NCBI GenBank assembly: GCA_021390615.1
Contig: JAJEJU010000024.1
Location: forward strand, 1,736,001 to 1,800,000
From: Rhodanobacteraceae bacterium ZG21-1
GTDB taxonomy: Bacteria > Pseudomonadota > Gammaproteobacteria > Xanthomonadales > Rhodanobacteraceae
Reading direction: 5' to 3'
DNA length: 64,000 nt
The notes beneath the pieces were generated by a model. The model worked only from the letters and a program-made list of their open reading frames with translations, had not been told where the DNA came from and did no database searches. Of the stretch, positions 57,111 to 64,000 are shown piece after piece (positions within the stretch are counted from its first letter, which is position 1; each line of letters begins with the position of its first letter). A program made the translations under genes and the position numbers.

Positions 57111-58631
57111 TCAGATCTTGGAGACGGCGAGCTGCTGCACCACCTGCGACACCGAGGCATCCATCAGATGGATCAGCGGCTGCGGCCAGATGCCCAGCGC
57201 CAGCACGCAGAGCGCGAAGGCGGCCAGCACGAAGGTTTCGCGGCCGTCGATGTCCTTCATCTCGGCCACGTGCGGATTGCTCACCTCGCCCCACAGCACG
57301 CGCTTGACCATCCACAGCGTGTAGGCCGCACCGATGATGAGGGTGAAGGCGGCGAACAGCGCGATCCACGGATTGGCGCTGAAGCTGGACAGGATCACCA
57401 TGAACTCGCCGACGAAGCCGCTGGTGCCCGGCAGGCCGCAGTTGGCCATGGCGAACAGCACGTAGAAGAAGCCGAACCACGGCATTACGTTGATCACGCC
57501 GCCGTAATCCTTGATCTGGCGGGTATGCAGGCGGTCGTACATCACGCCGATGCAGGAGAACATCGCGCCGGACACGAAGCCGTGCGAGATCATCTGCACC
57601 ATCGCGCCCTGCATGCCGAGCTTGGCCATGTCCACCGAGGTGGCATCCGAAGCCGTGCTGTGCACCAGCAGGAAGGTGACGAACACGCCGAGGGTGACGA
57701 AGCCCATGTGCGCCACCGAGGAGTACGCCACCAGCTTCTTCATGTCTTCCTGCACCAGGGCGACATAGCCGATGTAGACCACCGCGATCAGGCTGAGCAG
57801 GATCACCAGCCAGGCATAGGCGCTGGCCGCATCCGGGGTGATCGGCAGCGAGAAGCGCAGGAAGCCGTATCCGCCGATCTTCAGCATCACCGCCGCCAGC
57901 ACCACCGAGCCGCCGGTCGGCGCCTCCACGTGCGCGTCCGGCAGCCAGGTATGCACCGGCACCATCGGCACCTTCACCGCGAAGGCCAGCAGGAAGGCGA
58001 AGAACAGCCAGGTCTGCTCCTGGAAGCTCAGGTGCAGCTGCTGCAGCGTGTGCAGGTCGAAGGTGTGCGCCTTGCCGTACAGGTAGATCAGCCCGATCAG
58101 CATGAAGATCGAGCCGAGGAAGGTGTAGATGAAGAACTTCAGGGTGGCGTAGACGCGACGCGGACCGCCCCAGATGCCGATCAGGATGAACATCGGGATC
58201 AGCATCGCCTCGAAGAACACGTAGAACAGCAAGGCGTCGGTGGCGCAGAACACGCCGATCATCAGGCCTTCCAGCACCAGCATCGCGGCCATGTACTGGT
58301 GCGGCTTGTCCTGGATCACTTCCCAGGCGCCGACGATCACCAGGATGGTGACGAAGGTGGTGAGCAGGATCAGCGCCACCGAGATGCCGTCCACCGCCAG
58401 CCCGTAGTGCACGCCCAGCGAGGCGATCCACAGATGGCTTTCGGTCAGCTGCAGGCCGCCGGCATCGGCGTTGTACTGCGGCAGCAGGAACAGGCTGACG
58501 ACGAAGGCGGCGATCGCCACCAGCAGCGAAAGCCAGCGGGCGAGGTTGGGCCGCGCGAAACCGGCCAGCAGCACCGGCACGGCGCCGACGATGGGCAACC
58601 AGATCAGCAGGCTGAGCAAATGATTGAACAT
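57111..58631 (-). CDS. nuoM: NADH-quinone oxidoreductase subunit M
   Basis: The 506-residue protein has about 14 membrane segments, FEAMLIPMFILIGIWGGPRR with the key Glu, VKVPMVPVHTWLPDAHVEAP and MKKLVAYSSVAHMGFVTLG. It is the middle antiporter-like proton-pumping subunit. It lies 13 bases after nuoL and is followed by nuoN after 12 bases. Confidence 0.97.
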   Translation of the reverse strand: MFNHLLSLLIWLPIVGAVPVLLAGFARPNLARWLSLLVAIAAFVVSLFLLPQYNADAGGLQLTESHLWIASLGVHYGLAVDGISVALILLTTFVTILVIVGAWEVIQDKPHQYMAAMLVLEGLMIGVFCATDALLFYVFFEAMLIPMFILIGIWGGPRRVYATLKFFIYTFLGSIFMLIGLIYLYGKAHTFDLHTLQQLHLSFQEQTWLFFAFLLAFAVKVPMVPVHTWLPDAHVEAPTGGSVVLAAVMLKIGGYGFLRFSLPITPDAASAYAWLVILLSLIAVVYIGYVALVQEDMKKLVAYSSVAHMGFVTLGVFVTFLLVHSTASDATSVDMAKLGMQGAMVQMISHGFVSGAMFSCIGVMYDRLHTRQIKDYGGVINVMPWFGFFYVLFAMANCGLPGTSGFVGEFMVILSSFSANPWIALFAAFTLIIGAAYTLWMVKRVLWGEVSNPHVAEMKDIDGRETFVLAAFALCVLALGIWPQPLIHLMDASVSQVVQQLAVSKI

Positions 58632-58644
58632 GGAGCAGGTTCCC

Positions 58645-60774
58645 TTATTGCCCGACCAGCCAGTACCCGCCGAGCAGCAGGATCAGGCCAAGAATCATCG
58701 CGAAGGCATAGTGATAGAGATAGCCGGACTGCAGTCGGCGCATGCCCGAGGCGATGCGCTCCACCATGCCGGCCGAACCGTTGATCAGCACGCCGTCGAT
58801 CACGGCGGCGTCGCCGCCCTTCCACAGCGCGCGGCCCAGCGCCACGCCGCCCTTCGCGAAGATCGCGAAGTAGATGTCGTCGATCCAGTACTTGCGATCG
58901 AGCATGATGTAGATCGGCTTCAGCGCGCTCTTGATCGTGCCGGCAAGCTTGATATTGAACAGGTAGATGTAGGTGGTGACCACGAAAGCCGCGAACACCA
59001 ACCAGAATGGCGGCTGCTTGAAACCTTCCAGTGCCATGCCGAGCGCTCCGTGGAACTCGCGCGCCATCTCGCCCAGCACATCGTTCGTCTCGTTCACGTG
59101 GATCGCATCGCCGAACCAGTGGCCGTACAGCATCGGCCCCACCGTGAAGAAGCCGACCAGCAGCGACGGGATCGCCAGCAGCACCAGCGGCAGGGTCACC
59201 ACCCACGGCGACTCCTTCGGCGGATGCGCGAGCACGCCCGGCTCATGATGGCCATGATCGTCGTGCGCGTGCGCATCGTGGGCATGATGCGCATCATGTG
59301 CATGGGCGTCGTGGGCATGCGCATCGTGCGCGGCGGCCGCATGCGCCTGCTGCGGCACGTGCACGCCATGATGGTTCGCATGGCCGTGCGCCTGCACGGT
59401 GAAGCGTTCCTTGCCGTGGAAGGTCAGGTACATCTGGCGGAAGGTATAGGTGGCGGTGACGAAGGCGCCGGCCAGCACGCAGAAGTAGGCATAGCCCGAA
59501 CCCCAGCGATGTGAATCCTTCACCGCGTCGATGATCGCGTCCTTCGAGTAGAAGCCGGCGAAGAACGGCACGCCGCACAGCGCCAGCGAACCGATCCACA
59601 TGGTGATCCAGGTGATCGGCATGTACTTGCGCAGGCCGCCCATGTAGCGCATGTCCTGCTCATGGTGCATGGCGATGATCACCGAGCCCGCGCCAAGGAA
59701 CAGCAGCGCCTTGAAGAAGGCGTGGGTCATCAGGTGGAACACCGCGCCGGCGTAGGCGGAGACGCCCAGCGCCACCGTCATGTAGCCCAGCTGCGACAGG
59801 GTCGAATAGGCCACCACGCGCTTGATGTCGTTCTGCACGATGCCGATCAAGCCCGTGAACAGCGCGCCGGTGGCGCCGATCACCATCACCACGCTGAGCG
59901 CGGTCGGGGACATTTCATAGATCGGCGACATGCGCGCCACCATGAAGATGCCCGCGGTCACCATGGTGGCCGCGTGGATCAGCGCGGAGATCGGCGTCGG
60001 GCCTTCCATCGAGTCCGGCAGCCACACGTGCAGCGGCACCTGGGCCGACTTGCCCATCGCGCCGATGAACAGCAGCAGGCAGATCACCGTGGCGGCATCC
60101 CAATGCACGCTCTGGGTGATGGTCAGGGTCTTGTCGGCCAGGCTGGGCGCGGCCGCGAAGACCTGCGCGTAGTCCATGCTGCCGAGGAAATACAGGATCG
60201 CCGAGATGCCCAGCAGGAAGCCGAAGTCGCCCACGCGGTTGACCAGGAAGGCCTTCAGGTTGGCGAAGATCGCAGTGGGCCGCTTGAAGTAGAAGCCGAT
60301 CAGCAGGTACGAGACCAGGCCCACGCCTTCCCAGCCGAAGAACAGCTGCATGAAGTTGTTGCTCATCACCAGCATCAGCATGGCGAAGGTGAACAACGAG
60401 ATGTAGGCGAAGAAGCGCTGGTAGGCGTTGTCGGGCTCTTCCGCCATGTAGCCGATGGTGTAGATGTGCACCAGCAGCGACACGAAGGTCACCACCACCA
60501 TCATCATCGCGGTGAGGCGGTCGACCAGGAAGCCGACGCTGGCGCTGAGATGGCCGATCTGGAACCAGGTGTACAGGTTCTGGTTGTACACCGGCGCGCC
60601 GCCCAAGATCTGGTACAGCACGTAGCCGGACAGCCCGCAGGCCACCAGCAGGCCGAGGATGGTGACGCAATGCGCGCCCACCCGACCGATGAAGCGCCCC
60701 AGGAACCCGGCCAGCAGGCAGCCGACCAGCGGGGCCAATGCGATGACCAGCAGGATTGAAGTGGACAAAGGCAT
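58645..60774 (-). CDS. nuoL: NADH-quinone oxidoreductase subunit L with a His-rich loop
   Basis: The 709-residue protein carries the NuoL antiporter core (GWEGVGLVSYLLIGFYF, GKSAQVPLHVWLPDSMEGPT, DIKRVVAYSTLSQLGYM), followed by the long lateral helix region. Between GKERFTVQAHG and VLAHPPKESPW lies an insertion of about 55 residues made mostly of His, Ala and Asp (repeats of HDAHA), with close to 19 His. It falls in the loop before the last antiporter segments. A shorter His-rich stretch here is known in some relatives. The subunit is the distal proton pump of complex I. Confidence 0.96.
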   Translation of the reverse strand: MPLSTSILLVIALAPLVGCLLAGFLGRFIGRVGAHCVTILGLLVACGLSGYVLYQILGGAPVYNQNLYTWFQIGHLSASVGFLVDRLTAMMMVVVTFVSLLVHIYTIGYMAEEPDNAYQRFFAYISLFTFAMLMLVMSNNFMQLFFGWEGVGLVSYLLIGFYFKRPTAIFANLKAFLVNRVGDFGFLLGISAILYFLGSMDYAQVFAAAPSLADKTLTITQSVHWDAATVICLLLFIGAMGKSAQVPLHVWLPDSMEGPTPISALIHAATMVTAGIFMVARMSPIYEMSPTALSVVMVIGATGALFTGLIGIVQNDIKRVVAYSTLSQLGYMTVALGVSAYAGAVFHLMTHAFFKALLFLGAGSVIIAMHHEQDMRYMGGLRKYMPITWITMWIGSLALCGVPFFAGFYSKDAIIDAVKDSHRWGSGYAYFCVLAGAFVTATYTFRQMYLTFHGKERFTVQAHGHANHHGVHVPQQAHAAAAHDAHAHDAHAHDAHHAHDAHAHDDHGHHEPGVLAHPPKESPWVVTLPLVLLAIPSLLVGFFTVGPMLYGHWFGDAIHVNETNDVLGEMAREFHGALGMALEGFKQPPFWLVFAAFVVTTYIYLFNIKLAGTIKSALKPIYIMLDRKYWIDDIYFAIFAKGGVALGRALWKGGDAAVIDGVLINGSAGMVERIASGMRRLQSGYLYHYAFAMILGLILLLGGYWLVGQ

Positions 60775-60778
60775 CGGA

Positions 60779-61084
60779 TCAACCCTTCATGCTGTCGATG
60801 TCGGCGACGTTCACCGTGCTGCGGTTGCGGAACAGCAGCACCAGGATCGCCAGGCCGATGGCGGACTCCGCCGCGGCCACGGTAAGGATGAAGAACACGA
60901 ACACCTGCCCGGCCACGTCGCCGTGGAAGCGCGAGAAGGCGACGAGATTCGTGTTCACGGCCAGCAGCATCAGCTCGATCGCCATCAGCAGCACGATGAC
61001 GTTCTTGCGGTTGATGAACAGTCCGGCCACCGAGATGCAGAACAGCACGGCGCCGAGCACGATGTAGTGCGACAAGGTGATCAT
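60779..61084 (-). CDS. nuoK: NADH-quinone oxidoreductase subunit K
   Basis: The 101-residue protein starts at the ATG at 61084 ([21 protein letters not shown]), overlapping the nuoJ stop by four bases. It has three membrane helices, with the conserved glutamates in [13 protein letters not shown] and [14 protein letters not shown] that form part of the proton path. Any longer frame upstream is an artefact. Confidence 0.97.
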   Translation of the reverse strand: MITLSHYIVLGAVLFCISVAGLFINRKNVIVLLMAIELMLLAVNTNLVAFSRFHGDVAGQVFVFFILTVAAAESAIGLAILVLLFRNRSTVNVADIDSMKG

Positions 61085-61737
61085 GGCGTGCCCTCCGGCT
61101 TGGTTTCCCGCGGGGTGACGATGGCCGGAGTCGAGGCGTCCATCTTGACGATGCGCACGCGGTCGCGCGCATTGACCAGCACCTGCTCGCCGGCCGTCTG
61201 GTGGCGCACGCCGCCGCGATGGCGCAGGGTCAGCGCGACCGCCGCGACCACGCCCACGGTCAGGATCAGCGCAGCCACCTCGAACGGCAGCAGGTAGCTG
61301 GTGTACAGCGCCTGGCCCAGCCACGCGGTGTTGGAACCGGCGGCCGCGGCGGGATCGGCGCCCATCGCGACCTGCATCGGCTGCGCCTTGACGCCGATCA
61401 GGGCCAGCATCTCGACCAGCATCACCACGGCGACGAACAGGCCGACGGGCAGGAACTTCACGAAGCCCTCGCGCACCTTTTCCTGGTCGATGTCGAGCAT
61501 CATCACCACGAACAGGAACAGCACCATCACCGCGCCGACGTAGACCACGATCAGCGCGATGGCGAGGAACTCGGCCTGGGCCAGCAGCCACACGCAGGAC
61601 GCGCTGAAGAAGGTCAGCACCAGCGAGAGCACGGCGTGCACCGAGTTGCGCAGGGTGATCACGCCCAGCGCGGCGAGCACGGTGACCGCGCCGAACAAGT
61701 AGAAACAGACCAGCTGGAACACGGACGGATTGATCAT
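61081..61737 (-). CDS. nuoJ: NADH-quinone oxidoreductase subunit J
   Basis: The 218-residue protein has five membrane segments with [21 protein letters not shown] and the pi-bulge helix [22 protein letters not shown] typical of NuoJ. The C-terminal part after LRHRGG is hydrophilic. It links the antiporter subunits to the quinone module. It overlaps nuoK by four bases and lies 10 bases after nuoI. Confidence 0.96.
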   Translation of the reverse strand: MINPSVFQLVCFYLFGAVTVLAALGVITLRNSVHAVLSLVLTFFSASCVWLLAQAEFLAIALIVVYVGAVMVLFLFVVMMLDIDQEKVREGFVKFLPVGLFVAVVMLVEMLALIGVKAQPMQVAMGADPAAAAGSNTAWLGQALYTSYLLPFEVAALILTVGVVAAVALTLRHRGGVRHQTAGEQVLVNARDRVRIVKMDASTPAIVTPRETKPEGTP

Positions 61738-61747
61738 GGCAGTGTCC

Positions 61748-62239
61748 TCAGCGGTACGCCGCGTCTTGAGCGCGGGCGGCGGCGATGTCCTGCTCGAAGC
61801 GGTCGCCGATCGCCAGCAGCTTCGCCTTGGTCACCACGTTCTCGCCGCGGTGCTCGAAGTGGTATTCGTGGATCGAGGTCTCCACGATCGAGTCGACCGG
61901 GCAGCTCTCCTCGCAGAAGCCGCAGTAGATGCACTTGAACAAGTCGATGTCGTAGCGCGTGGTGCGGCGCTGGCCGTCGCTGGGGCGCGGCGCGGAATCG
62001 ATGGTGATCGCCAGCGCCGGGCACACCGCCTCGCACAGCTTGCAGGCGATGCAGCGTTCTTCGCCGTTGGCGTAGCGACGCAGCGCATGCAGGCCGCGGA
62101 AGCGGTTCGACTTGGGGATGTGCTCCATCGGGTAGCGCATCGTGTACTTCGGCTTGAACATGTAGCGCATGGTCAACACCATGCCCTGGAACAGCTCGAT
62201 GAGCAGCAGGCTCTTGAAATAATGAATTACGCGGGACAT
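61748..62239 (-). CDS. nuoI: NADH-quinone oxidoreductase subunit I
   Basis: The 163-residue protein starts at the ATG at 62239 ([16 protein letters not shown]). It has two 4Fe-4S motifs, [12 protein letters not shown] and [12 protein letters not shown], the N6a/N6b clusters that carry electrons toward N2 and the quinone. An open frame extending 24 codons upstream into nuoH is not used. It follows nuoH by eight bases. Confidence 0.97.
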   Translation of the reverse strand: MSRVIHYFKSLLLIELFQGMVLTMRYMFKPKYTMRYPMEHIPKSNRFRGLHALRRYANGEERCIACKLCEAVCPALAITIDSAPRPSDGQRRTTRYDIDLFKCIYCGFCEESCPVDSIVETSIHEYHFEHRGENVVTKAKLLAIGDRFEQDIAAARAQDAAYR

Positions 62240-62247
62240 GACTTTCT

Positions 62248-63300
62248 TCAGCCTCCCGTGCCGATGCTGACGACGCCGTAGTACTTCATGCAGCCGGCGA
62301 CCAGGACCCACACGATGGCGATGGGGATGAACACCTTCCAGCCCAGCCGCATGATCTGGTCATAGCGGTAGCGCGGGAAGCTGGCGCGGAACCAAAGGAA
62401 CATGAAGGCGAACACGAAGGCCTTGATGAACAGCCAGATGAAGCCGCCAGTCCAGATCCAGTTGATCCAACCGGGGGCATCTGCATGAATCCAGCCCTGC
62501 AGTGGGCTCAGCCAACCGCCGAGGAACAACACCGAGGCGAGGAAGCTGACCAGGATCATGTTGGCGTATTCGGCCAGGAAGAAGATCGCGAAGGCCGAAC
62601 CGGAATATTCCACGTGGAAGCCGGCGACGATTTCCGACTCGCCCTCGGCCACGTCGAACGGCGCGCGGTTGGTCTCGGCCACGCCGGAAATGAAATAGAT
62701 CACGAACACCGGCAACAGCGGCAGCCAGAACCAGCTGAAGAAGCCCTTGCCGCCAGCCTGCGCATGCACGATGTCGGTCAGATTGAGGCTGCCCGCCAGC
62801 ACCAGCACGCAGACCAGGCACAGGCCCATCGCCAGTTCGTAGGAGATCACCTGCGCCGCCGAACGCATCGCACCCAGCAGGGCGTAACGCGAGTTAGAAG
62901 CCCAGCCGGCGAGGATGATGCCGTACACGCCCAGCGAGGTCATCGCCAGCAGATACAGCAAGCCGGCATTGACGTTGGCCAGCACCAGCTTGTCGCCGAA
63001 CGGGATCACCGCCCAGGCCGCAAAGGCAGGCACCAGGGCCAGCAGCGGCGCCAGGTAGTACAGGAACTTGTTCGCGCTGGTCGGAAGGATCACTTCCTTG
63101 AACAGCAGTTTGGCCACGTCGGCGAAGGCCTGCAGCAGGCCCAGCGGACCGATCTTGTTCGGCCCCATGCGCACGTGCATCCAGCCGATGACCTTACGTT
63201 CCCAGTACACGAACATCGCCACGGCGATGATCACCGGCACCGCAATGCACAGGATGTACAGGATCGGCAGGAGCAACTGATTGAAGAGTTGTGCACCCAT
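62248..63300 (-). CDS. nuoH: NADH-quinone oxidoreductase subunit H
   Basis: The 350-residue protein has eight or nine membrane segments, [23 protein letters not shown] near the N-terminus, INRAP-type [26 protein letters not shown] and [21 protein letters not shown]. These line the quinone chamber. It couples quinone reduction to proton pumping. It starts four bases after the nuoG stop. Confidence 0.97.
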   Translation of the reverse strand: MGAQLFNQLLLPILYILCIAVPVIIAVAMFVYWERKVIGWMHVRMGPNKIGPLGLLQAFADVAKLLFKEVILPTSANKFLYYLAPLLALVPAFAAWAVIPFGDKLVLANVNAGLLYLLAMTSLGVYGIILAGWASNSRYALLGAMRSAAQVISYELAMGLCLVCVLVLAGSLNLTDIVHAQAGGKGFFSWFWLPLLPVFVIYFISGVAETNRAPFDVAEGESEIVAGFHVEYSGSAFAIFFLAEYANMILVSFLASVLFLGGWLSPLQGWIHADAPGWINWIWTGGFIWLFIKAFVFAFMFLWFRASFPRYRYDQIMRLGWKVFIPIAIVWVLVAGCMKYYGVVSIGTGG

Positions 63301-63304
63301 CGTG

Positions 63305-64000
63305 TTACGCCTTGCTCAGGTGGATGGCTGCGCCATAGGGCGGCAGCGCGGCGGTGTCGTCGTAGCCAGCTTCGATCCAGGCGGCGCCGTCCGGCACGGA
63401 ATCATCGATCGCCACCGGCAGCGCGACGCCGGCGAGCTGCACCGTCGTCCCCTCGGCCAGCGACTGGCGCTGGGCCTCGGCCGCGTTCAGCCGCACCGCC
63501 GGCAGGCGGGTCAGCGGATGCGCGTTCAAGGCGCTCGCACGGCGCAGCACGGCGTCGCTGCGATAGATCGGCCAGGTGGCCAGACGGCTCAGGCCATCGT
63601 TGCCGGCCGCACGCGGCGCGAGGCCGCTGCGCGGCGCAGGCGCGGTGCGCTCGCCGATGCCGGCGCGCAGGCCAGCCAGGTCGTCGAACTCGAAGCCGGC
63701 CAGCTGCATCTGGCCGCCCAGCGCACGCAGCACCTTCCAGCCTGGCCGCGCCTGGCCCGGCGCCTTGGCGCCAGCCTCGACCGACTGCGCCAAGCCGTCG
63801 ACGTTCACCAGGGTGGCGTCGATCTCGGGCAGCAGGCCGATCGGCAGGATCACGTCGGCCACCTCGCGCAAGGCAGGGCTGGCATAGGCCGTGAAGGCCA
63901 CCACGTGACCGGCCTGCTGCAGCGCCTTCATTACGGCGCCGCCGTCGGCGAAGTCGTGCGGCGGCTCGACGCCGTACAGCAGATAGCTCTTGCGTGGCTG
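63305..64000 (-). CDS. nuoG: NADH-quinone oxidoreductase subunit G, C-terminal part (cut by window edge)
   Basis: The frame is open from the right edge to the stop at 63305, giving 231 C-terminal residues. It reads [17 protein letters not shown] at the edge, then [20 protein letters not shown] and [20 protein letters not shown], which are features of the molybdopterin-oxidoreductase-like part of NuoG. The Fe-S N-terminal domain lies outside the window. It heads the visible part of the nuo operon. Confidence 0.95.
   Translation of the reverse strand, partial: QPRKSYLLYGVEPPHDFADGGAVMKALQQAGHVVAFTAYASPALREVADVILPIGLLPEIDATLVNVDGLAQSVEAGAKAPGQARPGWKVLRALGGQMQLAGFEFDDLAGLRAGIGERTAPAPRSGLAPRAAGNDGLSRLATWPIYRSDAVLRRASALNAHPLTRLPAVRLNAAEAQRQSLAEGTTVQLAGVALPVAIDDSVPDGAAWIEAGYDDTAALPPYGAAIHLSKA

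Noticed and set aside
55428-58784. 1,118-codon plus-strand open frame opposite nuoN, nuoM
   Set aside because: Composition-driven antisense frame; Gln/His/Arg-rich without any domain, opposite well-identified complex I genes.
59228-59400. Short-repeat array considered as a CRISPR or minisatellite
   Set aside because: The repeats are in-frame codons of His, Asp and Ala inside nuoL; there are no spacers of constant length and no cas genes.

Overview
The window is high-GC gammaproteobacterial chromosome. Split MetH genes, class III PhaC/PhaE, the nuo, fMet-tRNA, rimP-nusA-infB layout and a protein with an XVIPCD-type type IV secretion signal all point to Xanthomonadales (Lysobacterales). A Rhodanobacteraceae relative such as Dyella, Rhodanobacter or Frateuria is my best guess, but this is inferred from gene content only. 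Most of the window is housekeeping DNA. It is interrupted by one AT-richer accessory block (about 6.3-11.9 kb) and one small accessory cassette (about 53.1-54.8 kb).

Layout. 1-6 kb: the 5' part of an acyl-CoA dehydrogenase gene (-), an ArsR-type regulator fused to a methyltransferase, then cobalamin-dependent methionine synthase split over two genes. 6.1-6.3 kb: tRNA-Val(CAC) with promoter and terminator. 6.6-10.9 kb (-): virB5, virB6 and four tandem DUF4189 paralogues, with no other T4SS genes in view, followed by about 1 kb without genes. 11.9-17.1 kb: secreted amidohydrolase; a small exported protein with a YtrA-type GntR regulator and an ABC exporter behind a clear operator; a lipoprotein. 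17-30 kb: fumC and purB (divergent), gstA and an HxlR regulator (divergent), roxA, then sucA-sucB-lpdA and a LOG-family gene. 30.6-36.6 kb: pilH-like regulator, MFS exporter and LysR regulator (divergent), cbpA, hsp20, peroxiredoxin, small exported protein. 36.6-43.3 kb (-): gyrA, gtrA-family gene, mtnA, phaC, phaE.

43.4-52.6 kb (-) is the transcription/translation operon rimP-nusA-infB-rbfA-truB-rpsO-pnp. Its leader carries two intrinsic terminators in tandem, and rpsO has a 19-bp perfect hairpin in its leader. Between this operon and the initiator tRNA gene lies a plus-strand cassette: a periplasmic candidate immunity protein and an effector with an NlpC/P60-like domain, an XVIPCD-like domain and a Gln-rich tail. 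55.6-64 kb (-) is nuoG(partial)-H-I-J-K-L-M-N, ending in a strong terminator.

The best candidates for undescribed biology are the orphan VirB5/VirB6 module with its DUF4189 array and the effector/immunity cassette at the fMet locus. Both suggest the cell takes part in, or defends against, X-T4SS-type contact-dependent killing. Smaller leads are His-rich insertions in MetH and NuoL, a histone-like tail on PhaE, and several well-formed leader hairpins. All calls come from reading the sequence; no database search was possible.
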